A stretch of 33,979 bases of DNA, taken from the NCBI RefSeq assembly GCF_000308415.1, contig NZ_BAFS01000072.1, forward strand, positions 1-33,979, read 5' to 3'. Position numbers and translations under genes: made by a program. Below the pieces are notes generated by a model, which saw nothing but the letters and a program-made list of their open reading frames with translations, had not been told where the DNA came from and ran no database searches. The stretch is from Nocardia asiatica NBRC 100129 (GTDB lineage Bacteria > Actinomycetota > Actinomycetes > Mycobacteriales > Mycobacteriaceae). Every line of letters begins with the position of its first letter. Within the stretch, counting starts at the first letter, position 1. Positions 22,076 to 29,809 of the stretch are shown here, one piece after another.

Positions 22076-24378
22076 GCTCTGCCCTCGCCCGCGGCCTCGA
22101 ACCGAACGGTCACCGCCTTGGAGACCGGAGTGTTCGACCGTTTCGCGACGTGCTCCAGCGGCACCAGCGGGTTGGTCTCGGGGTAGTAGGCCGCGGCGTT
22201 GCCTCGTGGGGTGGGGTAGGGCACGAGGCGGAAGCCTTCGACGCGGCGTTCGGTGCCGTCGATCCATTCGGAGACGACGTCGACCAGGTCGCCGTCGGCG
22301 AAGCCGAGTGCGGTGATGTCGTCGGGGTGCACCAGGACGACTTTGCGGCCGTTGTGGATGCCGCGGTAGCGGTCGTCGAGGCCGTAGATGGTGGTGTTGT
22401 ACTGGTCGTGACTGCGCAGGGTTTGCAGGATCAGCTTGCCGTCGGGGACCGGCAGCCAGGTCAGTTCGTTGACCGCGAAGTTGGCTTTGCCGGTGGCGGT
22501 GCGGAATTCGCGGGCGTCGCGGGGCGGGTGGGGGAGCTGGAATCCGTTGCGGGCGCGAACTTTGGTGTTGTAGTCGGCGCAGCCGGGGACGACGCGGGCG
22601 ATGGCGTCGCGGATGTGGTCGTAGTCGCGGGCGAAACGCGCCCACGGCACGGGGTGCTCGGGCGCGAAGAGCGCTCGGGCGAGTTCGCAGACGATGGCGA
22701 CTTCGCTGCGCAGCTGGTCGCTGACCGGTTTCAGCCGCCCGGTGGACAGGTGCACCATCGACATCGAGTCCTCCACCGACACCTGATGTTTGGCGCCGTC
22801 GGGGGCGAGGTCGAGGTCGGTGCGCCCGAGCGTGGGCAGGATGAGCGCGGTGCGGCCGTGCACGACGTGGCTGCGGTTGAGTTTGGTGGAGACCTGCACG
22901 GTGAGCGCGCAGCCGCGCAGCGCGGCCTCGGTCACGGCGGTGTCGGGGGTGGCGGAGACGAAGTTGCCGCCCATGCCGAAGAAGACTTTCGCGCGTCCGT
23001 CGCGCATGGCGCGGATGGCCGCGACGGTGTCGAGGCCGTGCGCGCGCGGGCTGGTGATGCCGAACTCGCGATCGAGAGCGCCGAGGAAAGCCTCGGGCAT
23101 CTTCTCCCAGATGCCCATGGTGCGGTCGCCCTGGACGTTGGAATGGCCGCGCACCGGGCACACGCCGGCGCCCGGCTTGCCGATCATGCCGCGCAACAGC
23201 AGCAGGTTGGTGGCCTCCTCGATGGTGGCCACGGCATGGGCTTGCTGGGTGAGGCCCATCGCCCAGCACAGGATGATGTTGCGCGACCGGGCGAACACCT
23301 CGGCGGTGTGCTCGAGTTCGGCCGTGCTGAGGCCCGTCGCTTCCAGTACGGTGTCGAGATCGACTGCGCGCGCGTGCTTTTCGTATTCGGCGTAGCCCGC
23401 GCAGTGGGCATCGACGAACGCCCGGTCGACGACTGTGCCCGGCGCGCGATCCTCGGCTTCCAGCAGTAGGCGGCCCAGCGCCTGGAACAGGGCCAGATCG
23501 CCGCCGAGGCGGATCTGCAAGAAGTCGTCGGCGATCTGCACGCCGGTGGTGACGCCTTTGACCGTCTGCGGATCGCGGAAGGCGAGCAGGCCGGTCTCCG
23601 GCAGCGGATTGACGGCGATGACGCGGGCGCCCCTGGCTTTGGCGGCGGCCAGCGCGCTGAGCATCCGCGGATGGTTGGTGCCCGGGTTCTGGCCCGCGAC
23701 GACGATCAGGTCGGCCTCGGCGAAGTCATCGATGGAGACCGAGCCCTTGCCGATCCCGATCGAACCGAGCAGTGCGGCGCCGGAGGACTCGTGGCACATG
23801 TTGGAGCAGTCGGGCAGGTTGTTGGTGCCGTAGCTGCGCACCAGCAGTTGATACAGGAACGCGGTCTCGTTGCTGGTGCGGCCGGAGGTGTAGAACACCG
23901 CCTCGTCGGGCGAGTCCAGACCGCGCAGAGTGTCCGCGATCAACCGGTAGGCCTCGTCCCACGCGATGGGGGAGTAGTGGGTGTCACCGGGCCGCAGCAC
24001 CATGGGGTGGGTCAGCCGCCCCTGCTGCCCCAGCCAGTAGCCGGACTTCTCGCTCAGTTCGGCGATCGAGTGCGCGGCGAAGAACTCCGGCGTGACCGTC
24101 CGCAGCGTGGCTTCCTCGGCGACCGCCTTCGCGCCGTTCTCGCAGAACTCCGCAGGCCTGCGGTGACCGGTCGGCTCCGGCCAAGCGCAGCCGGGGCAGT
24201 CGAAGCCGTGCACCTGATTCACCCGCGCCAACGTTCGGGCGGTCCGGATGACGCCCATCTCCTCGACCGAGCGCTTCAGCGCCACCCCCACCGCGGTGAC
24301 GCCCGCGGCCTGCTTCTCGGGTGGGGTCACGGTCAGCTCGGACTCGTCGACGTCCCGGCTCGGTCCGTTTCGGTGCAT
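22072..24378 (-). CDS. FdhF/YdeP-type molybdopterin oxidoreductase
   Basis: This 768-aa protein belongs to the Mo/W-bisPGD (DMSO reductase) superfamily, in the branch of formate dehydrogenase alpha and YdeP. It has the molybdopterin oxidoreductase domain (VFYTSGRTSNETAFLYQ, CSNMCHESSG with Cys195 and His196, VVAGQNPGTNHPRM) and a C-terminal dinucleotide-binding domain (LILQTLRSHDQYNTTIYG, NAAAYYPETNPLVP). Only three cysteines are visible near the N-terminus (Cys61, Cys64, Cys79), not the usual CxxCxxxC plus fourth ligand, as expected for YdeP proteins, so an Fe-S cluster of normal type is doubtful. The physiological substrate is unknown; formate is a guess supported only by the overlapping fdhD. 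ATG 24378 has GGAGG upstream at about 11 bases. Confidence 0.92.
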   Translation of the reverse strand: MHRNGPSRDVDESELTVTPPEKQAAGVTAVGVALKRSVEEMGVIRTARTLARVNQVHGFDCPGCAWPEPTGHRRPAEFCENGAKAVAEEATLRTVTPEFFAAHSIAELSEKSGYWLGQQGRLTHPMVLRPGDTHYSPIAWDEAYRLIADTLRGLDSPDEAVFYTSGRTSNETAFLYQLLVRSYGTNNLPDCSNMCHESSGAALLGSIGIGKGSVSIDDFAEADLIVVAGQNPGTNHPRMLSALAAAKARGARVIAVNPLPETGLLAFRDPQTVKGVTTGVQIADDFLQIRLGGDLALFQALGRLLLEAEDRAPGTVVDRAFVDAHCAGYAEYEKHARAVDLDTVLEATGLSTAELEHTAEVFARSRNIILCWAMGLTQQAHAVATIEEATNLLLLRGMIGKPGAGVCPVRGHSNVQGDRTMGIWEKMPEAFLGALDREFGITSPRAHGLDTVAAIRAMRDGRAKVFFGMGGNFVSATPDTAVTEAALRGCALTVQVSTKLNRSHVVHGRTALILPTLGRTDLDLAPDGAKHQVSVEDSMSMVHLSTGRLKPVSDQLRSEVAIVCELARALFAPEHPVPWARFARDYDHIRDAIARVVPGCADYNTKVRARNGFQLPHPPRDAREFRTATGKANFAVNELTWLPVPDGKLILQTLRSHDQYNTTIYGLDDRYRGIHNGRKVVLVHPDDITALGFADGDLVDVVSEWIDGTERRVEGFRLVPYPTPRGNAAAYYPETNPLVPLEHVAKRSNTPVSKAVTVRFEAAGEGRA

Positions 24379-24489
24379 GCCGCCATTGTCCTCCCCACGT
24401 CGCCGGGAGCGGCGGTGGACCGGCTACCTGCCGTCTCGACCGCAGCCGCCGCACGTCCCCGCGGAATTCGACTGCGCCCGTCGCACGTC

Positions 24490-24632
24490 GGGTGGGTCGA
24501 ACTCGGGTGGCTGCGCAAGTCGGGGTCGAATCCAGGTGGCTGCGCATGTCGGGCGGGTCGAATCCGGGTGGCTGCGCAAGTCGGGCAGGTCGAATCCGGG
24601 TGGCTGCGCACGTCGGACGGGTCCGACTCGGG
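24490..24632. repeat. 32-bp imperfect tandem repeat, about four copies
   Basis: Units of the form GTCGAATCCGGGTGGCTGCG plus CAAGTCGGGC-type ends begin at 24496, 24525, 24557, 24589 and (degenerate) 24621, spacings 29, 32, 32 and 32. The period is not a multiple of three, so it is not a protein repeat. It sits between the oxidoreductase start and the FHA gene's end and resembles a minisatellite. The spacer 24379-24667 contains no gene that I can support. Confidence 0.75.
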
Positions 24633-24667
24633 CGACAGCTTCCGCACGGGTCGGCACCCGCCGGATG

Positions 24668-25828
24668 TCAGGAACGACGGCGCGCGCCCGCGCTGTCGGC
24701 CATGCCTGTGCGCTGGTCGTCGCCGCGGTAGGTGAGCACTCGCTCGCTGACGCGGACGCGCCAGCCCGGCGGCAGTTCGGTCGGGGACGCGCTGATCCGG
24801 GTCCACTGATCGGTGCCGGGCGCGGCGATGAAGGTGCCCGAGGTGGCCGCGGCGTCCCGGACGTACACCTTGCCGCCGTCGACCGACACGTAGGCGTGCA
24901 CGCGGGAGACGTGGCGGTCGCGCTGGATGACGATCGGGGCGGCGGTGGCGGCACGGACCGATTCGTCCACCTGCGGCCCCCGCCCGATGACATAGGCGCG
25001 GTTCAACGGGTAGGCGGCGCCGTCTTCGGTGACCAGGGCGCCGACAGCGGCGTCTCCAGGCGGGTGCGTCACCCGCGTCCCACCGTTTCCCGGTGCTTTG
25101 CGCAGCGCGATCGGCTCGTGCGCGGGCTGCACTTGGGACCACGCGAGCGGCCGGTCCGTGGCGGGCCGGGGCGGACGCGGTTTGGCGAGGGGACGCGCCG
25201 ACTCGGTCGGCCGGACGGGCGGCGCCGGGGGCACGACCGCCTCCGACGCGCCGGTCGGTTCGGGCATCGCGGCGAAGCCGGCCGCGGCCGTCGGCTCCGG
25301 CTCGCCCGGTGCGGAAGCCTCGGACGCCCGGGGCTCGACGGTCTTCCCGGCGCTTCGCACGGCGGCGTGCAGGACGAAGCCGCCGCCGGGGACCACGCCG
25401 GCGCGCAGGTCGGTGCGGGGCAGCGCGGCCGGTGGCGCGCCGGCGCCCGCGCCGATCGTGATGCGGCGCACGGGTTCGCGCACGATCTCGTCCACCCAGG
25501 TGAACGCACGGCCGCCGTCGAGGCGGCGAGTGCCCTCCGCGCCGTGGATCTCCGCGATCACGGGTCCGCGCAGGAGGATCAGCATGCCGTCGCCGGTAGG
25601 GGCGACGACGCCGAACGGCGGCGGCTGGACCGTGCTGCCGAAGATCACCGCGGCGAGGCGCTGCGCCAGCGCGGCGCCGGGGTGCTCGCCCTCGGCGACG
25701 GCTTCGATGGTGCCGAGTATGCGGTCGGTGGAGGTGGTTTCGGCACCGAGATAAGCGACGACCGCACCGAAGCGGGCGACCAGCCCGTCGCCCGGTGCGA
25801 CACCAACGGTGGACGGTTTCTTGCGCAC
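24668..25828 (-). CDS. FHA-domain protein with a proline-rich linker
   Basis: The 386-aa product has an N-terminal globular region of about 130 residues that I do not recognise, a Pro/Ala/Glu-rich disordered linker (about 140-250), and a C-terminal FHA domain (about 265-370) that binds phospho-threonine peptides. FHA landmarks are YVIGRG (residues 279-284), SRVHAYV (308-314) and TSGTFI. It is probably a partner or sensor of a Ser/Thr kinase, but no kinase is in the window. GTG at 25828 follows AAGGAGG by six bases; the frame runs to 25912 without support. It is divergent from the TetR gene. Similar architectures occur beside type VII secretion or kinase genes in actinobacteria, which is only a comparison. 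Confidence 0.85.
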   Translation of the reverse strand: MRKKPSTVGVAPGDGLVARFGAVVAYLGAETTSTDRILGTIEAVAEGEHPGAALAQRLAAVIFGSTVQPPPFGVVAPTGDGMLILLRGPVIAEIHGAEGTRRLDGGRAFTWVDEIVREPVRRITIGAGAGAPPAALPRTDLRAGVVPGGGFVLHAAVRSAGKTVEPRASEASAPGEPEPTAAAGFAAMPEPTGASEAVVPPAPPVRPTESARPLAKPRPPRPATDRPLAWSQVQPAHEPIALRKAPGNGGTRVTHPPGDAAVGALVTEDGAAYPLNRAYVIGRGPQVDESVRAATAAPIVIQRDRHVSRVHAYVSVDGGKVYVRDAAATSGTFIAAPGTDQWTRISASPTELPPGWRVRVSERVLTYRGDDQRTGMADSAGARRRS

Positions 25829-26259
25829 CCGCGCCCTCCTTCCCGGCGCACTACCGGCATACCGAAGCCAGCATAGAGCGTCGGTAGCGACCGAACCGGG
25901 GTCTCGCGCCATCGCGAATCCGAGTCGGGGGACGCTCGAATGCGCGGTCCGGTCCTCGAATCACGCGCTGCCGCGCGCGTTCTCGCGAGGGCCGCTGCCC
26001 GCCTGGGCGACGGCTGTGAGCTGGGGATTGTGGTCTTTTCCGCAGCAACAGGTAGCCATGCATGTCATGTGCCGCTGTGTCGACGGCCACAGGGCGGGAA
26101 TTTCGAGTATCGGTTTCGTTGCCGACCACCGCCAGGCAGCCTGCGCTCCCGCTGAAGTCGTATGTCCGTTTGCGACTACTCGGCTCGCTCAGCGCGCACT
26201 GCGCGAGCACGGGCCCGCGACCTCACCCGAACGGCGTTCGTCCTGGTTATGCTCGGCCC
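25829..26259. other. Divergent spacer between the FHA and TetR genes, 431 bp
   Basis: No gene is evident; the frame open from 26062 is an upstream extension of the TetR frame without a ribosome site. The only supported element is the TATGCT hexamer just before the TetR start. A small AT-richer stretch near 26050 holds ATGCAT-type repeats but no clear operator. Confidence 0.5.
26248..26253 (+). promoter_or_regulatory. -10 hexamer TATGCT, leaderless-type promoter of the tetR gene
   Basis: TATGCT fits TANNNT and ends six bases before ATG 26260, so the transcript should start at the initiation codon. There is no Shine-Dalgarno motif. Confidence 0.5.
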
Positions 26260-26928
26260 ATGTGCGCAGCCGTCAGCCGCCGGTCCCGTCCGGCCAAAGC
26301 CCCGCTCAGTCGTGCGGCGATCATCGAGACCGGCCTGCGCATCCTGGACCGGGACGGGGCGGCGGCGCTGACGATGCGCCGGGTGGCGCAGGAACTGGAC
26401 ACCGGCGCCGCCTCTCTGTACGTCTACCTCGCCAATCGCGACGATCTGCTGGCCGCCATGCTCGACCATGTCCTCGGCGGCGTCCCGGAACCCGCCGGAG
26501 CGGATTGGCGGCAGCGGCTCACCGCGCTTGCCGATGCCATGGTCGCGGCGATGAGCAGGCACGAAGGGCTGGCGCTCGTCGCGCTCGGAACCGTTCCGAG
26601 CAGCCCGAACGCGTTGCGGCTGGTGGAATTCATGCTCGGCTCCCTCATCGAGGCGGGACTGGACGATCGCACCGCGGCGTGGGCGGTGGACCTGCTCTTC
26701 CTGCACATCACCGCGTCGGCGGCCGAGCAGAGCGCGCACAACGTCGGCGGCGGCACCGAGCAGGAGTACCTCGCCGCGATGCGGCGGCGCTTCGCCGAGC
26801 TGCCCGCCGACCGCTATCCGACGGTCGTGGCCATGCGGGAGGCTCTGCTGACCGGCGACGGCGACGCGCGCGCCGCCTGGGCGACGCGGGTGCTGCTCAA
26901 CGGCATCCTCGCCACCCGGGCGGAGTGA
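26260..26928 (+). CDS. TetR-family transcriptional repressor
   Basis: The 222-aa protein has an N-terminal TetR HTH: AIIETGLRILDRDGAAALTM then RRVAQELDTGAASLYVYLAN, typical of the group closest to the tetracycline repressor, and an all-helical ligand-binding C-terminal domain. Such proteins usually repress themselves and a nearby exporter or enzyme. The GNAT gene 43 bp downstream is a candidate partner, though it may have its own start signal. ATG 26260 is chosen for its position after the -10 and because the domain begins about 18 residues later; the longer frame to 26062 is unlikely. The inducer is unknown. Confidence 0.92.
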   Translation: MCAAVSRRSRPAKAPLSRAAIIETGLRILDRDGAAALTMRRVAQELDTGAASLYVYLANRDDLLAAMLDHVLGGVPEPAGADWRQRLTALADAMVAAMSRHEGLALVALGTVPSSPNALRLVEFMLGSLIEAGLDDRTAAWAVDLLFLHITASAAEQSAHNVGGGTEQEYLAAMRRRFAELPADRYPTVVAMREALLTGDGDARAAWATRVLLNGILATRAE

Positions 26929-26971
26929 AATTCGCTGGTCCACGCAACTGCCGCCGACGCAGAATAATCCG

Positions 26972-27505
26972 GTGATCCGTCCGGCGACGACCGAAGACCT
27001 CCCCGTGCTGCGAGACATCGAACGCGCGGCGGGCAAGCCGTTCGCGGAGATCGGCATGACGGCCGTGGCCGACGACGAACCTCCGTCGCTCGCAACGCTG
27101 CGCGAGTTCCAGCGAGCCGGGCGCGCATGGGTGTGGACCGACGACGACGTGCCGATCGCGTATCTGCTGCTGGGGGTGGTCGACGGGAACGCTCATATCG
27201 AGCAGGTCTCGGTGCACCCCGACGGCGCCGGGCGCCGGATCGGCAAGCGCCTGATCGACCGGGCCGCCCGCTGGGCGGCTGCCGAGGGCCTGCCCGCGAT
27301 GACGTTGACCACGTTCACCGAAGTCCCTTGGAACGGCCCGTATTACCAGCGCCTCGGCTTCCGGTACCTCTCCACGGAGGAGGAGACGCCTGGGCTGGCC
27401 GCCCTGCGGGCCGCTGAACGTGACCATGGCCTCGACCGCTGGCCGCGTGCGTGCATGCGCGCGGAACTGTCCGATTGGTCGATGGACCCAGCCGCGCCAC
27501 GCTAG
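26972..27505 (+). CDS. GNAT-family N-acetyltransferase
   Basis: GNAT enzymes transfer acetyl groups from acetyl-CoA to amines. The 177-aa product shows the fold: an N-terminal strand and helix (MIRPATTEDLPVLRDIERAA), AYLLLGVVDGNAHIEQVSVH, the CoA-binding loop GAGRRIGKRLI in the Q/RxxGxG/A position, TLTTFTEVPWNGPYYQRLGF and FRYL. GTG 26972 lies six bases after CAGAAT, so a leaderless start is possible. Its TAG stop (27503-27505) shares a CTAG with the convergent glpD stop. The substrate cannot be inferred. Confidence 0.9.
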   Translation: MIRPATTEDLPVLRDIERAAGKPFAEIGMTAVADDEPPSLATLREFQRAGRAWVWTDDDVPIAYLLLGVVDGNAHIEQVSVHPDGAGRRIGKRLIDRAARWAAAEGLPAMTLTTFTEVPWNGPYYQRLGFRYLSTEEETPGLAALRAAERDHGLDRWPRACMRAELSDWSMDPAAPR

Positions 27506-29043
27506 GTGAGTGCGCGCGCGGCCGCGGCGGCCGCGGCGGCCCGGTCTTCCGGAACCAAGCCGATGCGCGTGCGCCGATCCAGCAGATCCTCGGCGTCGAG
27601 CGCGCCTTCGTGGGAGACCGCGAACGCGAATTCGGCGCCGAGCACGTCGATTCCGGGCGCGACCGGTTCGGCCAGGGCCGGGTCACGGCGTGCCGCGGCC
27701 AGCACTGCGGCGGCCTCGCTGCCGTAGCGTTCGATCAGCACGGGCGGGGCGTCGACGCGGTCGCGCGCCGCGCCGGAGACCGCCCCGACCAAAGGGAGCC
27801 GCCGGGTGCGGCACGGCCCCGCGGCGAGACCGCCGTGCGCGACCGCGGCGTCGATCACGTCCTCGGCCATCTTCCGGTAGGTGGTGAGCTTGCCGCCGAC
27901 GACGGTGACGATCCCGGTCGGCGCGCGCAGCACCGCGTGCTCCCGGGAGATGTCGGACGTGCTGTCGTCGGCGGTCTGCAACAGTGGACGCAATCCGGCG
28001 TACGAGCCGCGCATATCGTCGCGGGTCAGTGGTTCACGCAAGGCGGGGTTGATGGTGTCGAGCAGGAAATCGATCTCGCCGTCGGTGGGCTTCGGCTCGT
28101 CGGGCACCGGTCCCGGCGCGTCCTCGTCGGTCAATCCCAGGTACACCCGGCCGTGCGCGGCGGGGAAGGCGAAGACGAAGCGGCCGATGCTGCCGGGCAC
28201 CGGCACGGTCAGCGCGGCGGTGAGGCCCCCGAAGGACTCCGCGGAGAACACCAGGTGCGTGCCGCGGCTCGGCCGCAGCCGGATGCTCGGATCCACCTGG
28301 TCGGCCCAGACGCCGGTGGCATTCACCACGGTGCGCGGTCGCACCGCGAGGGTCTCGCCGGTGCGAGTGTCGCGCAGGGTCGCCGAATTCCCGGACACCG
28401 ACAGCGCTTCGACCCGGGTGAGCACCCGCGCGCCGTGCGCGGCCGCGGTGCGCGCCAGCGCGACTACCAGGCGCGCGTCGTCCACCAATTGCCCGTCCCA
28501 CGCCTGTAGCCCGCCGCGCAGGTCCGCGCGGCGCACGGTCGGCGCCAGCCGCACCGCCTCGGCGGCGGTGACGCGCCGGGACCGGGGCAGGATGGCAGCC
28601 GGGGTGCCCGCGCCGCGCCGCAGCAGGTCGCCCGCCAGGAAACCGGCCCGCACCAGGGCGGCTTGCGCGCCGCCGACACCCGGCAGCAGTGGCACCAGCT
28701 GCGGCAGCGGGCGCACCAGATGCGGCGCCGTGGTGCGCATCAGGATGCCGCGTTCCACCGCGCTCTCGTGGGCGATGCCGACGCGCCCGCCGGCCAGGTA
28801 GCGCAGGCCGCCGTGCACCAGTTTGGAACTCCAGCGGCTGGTGCCGAAGGCCAGATCCCGGCGCTCCACCAGCACGGTTCGCAGCCCGCGGGCGGCGGCG
28901 TCCAGGGCGGCGCCCGCGCCGGTGACGCCGCCGCCGATCACCAGCACGTCGATCTCGGCCCCGTCGCCGAGCCGGGCCAGGTCCTCGGCCCGGCGGGCGG
29001 CGTTCAACGCGGAGTCTCCGGTGTGGCTCGAAATCTTGTCCAT
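27502..29043 (-). CDS. glpD: FAD-dependent glycerol-3-phosphate dehydrogenase
   Basis: GlpD oxidises sn-glycerol 3-phosphate to dihydroxyacetone phosphate at the inner face of the membrane and passes electrons to quinone. The 513-aa product has the FAD Rossmann motif at 37-42 (GGGVTG) with VLVERRDLAFGTSRWSSKLV, LVHGGLRYL, VWADQVDPSIRLRPSRGTHL, GLTDED and the C-terminal VGGKLTTYRKMAED. ATG 29043 follows GGAAAGG by seven bases; the next GTG upstream (29046) is closer than ideal. It lies 43 bp after the tetR gene on the same strand and probably forms an operon with it. In M. tuberculosis the equivalent order is glpD1 (Rv2249c), Rv2250c, Rv2251, Rv2252, from memory. Its TAG overlaps the GNAT stop. 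Confidence 0.96.
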   Translation of the reverse strand: MDKISSHTGDSALNAARRAEDLARLGDGAEIDVLVIGGGVTGAGAALDAAARGLRTVLVERRDLAFGTSRWSSKLVHGGLRYLAGGRVGIAHESAVERGILMRTTAPHLVRPLPQLVPLLPGVGGAQAALVRAGFLAGDLLRRGAGTPAAILPRSRRVTAAEAVRLAPTVRRADLRGGLQAWDGQLVDDARLVVALARTAAAHGARVLTRVEALSVSGNSATLRDTRTGETLAVRPRTVVNATGVWADQVDPSIRLRPSRGTHLVFSAESFGGLTAALTVPVPGSIGRFVFAFPAAHGRVYLGLTDEDAPGPVPDEPKPTDGEIDFLLDTINPALREPLTRDDMRGSYAGLRPLLQTADDSTSDISREHAVLRAPTGIVTVVGGKLTTYRKMAEDVIDAAVAHGGLAAGPCRTRRLPLVGAVSGAARDRVDAPPVLIERYGSEAAAVLAAARRDPALAEPVAPGIDVLGAEFAFAVSHEGALDAEDLLDRRTRIGLVPEDRAAAAAAAARALT

Positions 29044-29086
29044 CACAATGCCTTTCCGATCGAGCGGGAAGCGTTCCAGCGCGCGC

Positions 29087-29710
29087 TCATCGCGGTCCGT
29101 CGCCGTCTGCGGCCGCGTGATCGCCGAGGTAGCCGTCGATCGCGCGGCGGAGTTCGGCGTCGAGGTGCGCGCCGGACAGCAACGCCGCGACGGTGCCCGC
29201 CGACTGCACTGCCGACTGGGCGATCAGCAGCAGCATCGTGGCCATCCGCTCCGGATCGCCGTCGCGAATGGAGCCGTCCCGCTGGCCTTCCCGGATGCCC
29301 GCCGCGAACAGCTCGATCAGAGTGCGCTGGTTGCGCCCGAGCCGGCCGAAGACATAGGTGAGCATCAGGTCGGTGTCGGTGCGGAAGATCTTGTCGAACA
29401 ACGGATTGGACCGGATCGTCGCCGCTCCCGCGACCACGCCCTCGACCAGCCTGGTGCGCGCGTCGCCTACGGTCGGCATGGTCGCGGCCACGATGCCGCG
29501 CAGCTCGCGGACCAGCAGCTCGGCCACCAGCGCGCCGGTGTCGGGCCAGCGGCGGTAGACGGTCGGCCTGCTGACGCCCGCACGGCGCGCCACCTCGGTG
29601 AGCGTGGTGCGGCGCACGCCGAACTCCTGCACGCAGGCGCGGGCCGCGTCGAGGATCGCCAGGTCGATCGCGGAGAGCGTGGTCTCGGCGGAGTCGTCAG
29701 GAGCGCTCAA
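29087..29710 (-). CDS. TetR-family regulator of the glpD/flavoprotein locus
   Basis: The 207-aa product has a TetR HTH (IDLAILDAARACVQEFG, TLTEVARRAGVSRPTVYRRW) and a helical ligand domain. The start is TTG at 29710; no ATG or GTG lies in frame between the operator and the domain, so TTG is the only plausible choice. It is divergent from the flavoprotein gene, and the 33-bp symmetric repeat between them is its likely operator, giving self-repression and control of both sides. It precedes glpD by 43 bp. The ligand is unknown; a fatty-acid or glycerophosphate-type signal is a guess from the neighbours. The very long frame continuing to 31354 is a shadow of the flavoprotein gene. Confidence 0.88.
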   Translation of the reverse strand: MSAPDDSAETTLSAIDLAILDAARACVQEFGVRRTTLTEVARRAGVSRPTVYRRWPDTGALVAELLVRELRGIVAATMPTVGDARTRLVEGVVAGAATIRSNPLFDKIFRTDTDLMLTYVFGRLGRNQRTLIELFAAGIREGQRDGSIRDGDPERMATMLLLIAQSAVQSAGTVAALLSGAHLDAELRRAIDGYLGDHAAADGDGPR

Positions 29711-29774
29711 GGTGTCACCACCGGGGGTCGATGGGTCGGCGGGCCGCCGACCAGGAGAAACGGGTGCAATGCTT

Positions 29775-29807
29775 GTTACTGATTGACATTCTATGTCAAA
29801 CTGTAAC
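29775..29807. promoter_or_regulatory. 33-bp symmetric operator between tetR and the flavoprotein gene
   Basis: GTTAC-N3-TTGACAT-TCT-ATGTCAA-N3-GTAAC is a perfect two-part inverted repeat centred at 29791. It ends two bases before the flavoprotein ATG and spans its promoter: CAAACT (29797-29802) is a -10-like hexamer seven bases before ATG 29810. It is the likely site of the adjacent TetR protein. Confidence 0.8.
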
Positions 29808-29809
29808 GC

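Noticed and set aside
22076..23269. N-terminal extension of fdhD to 677 aa
   Set aside because: The extension is Arg/Pro/His-rich shadow sequence inside the oxidoreductase gene; fdhD motifs begin only after ATG 22075.
24490..24632. CRISPR array
   Set aside because: Units of 32 bp follow each other directly without unique spacers and no cas genes are present; it is a tandem repeat.
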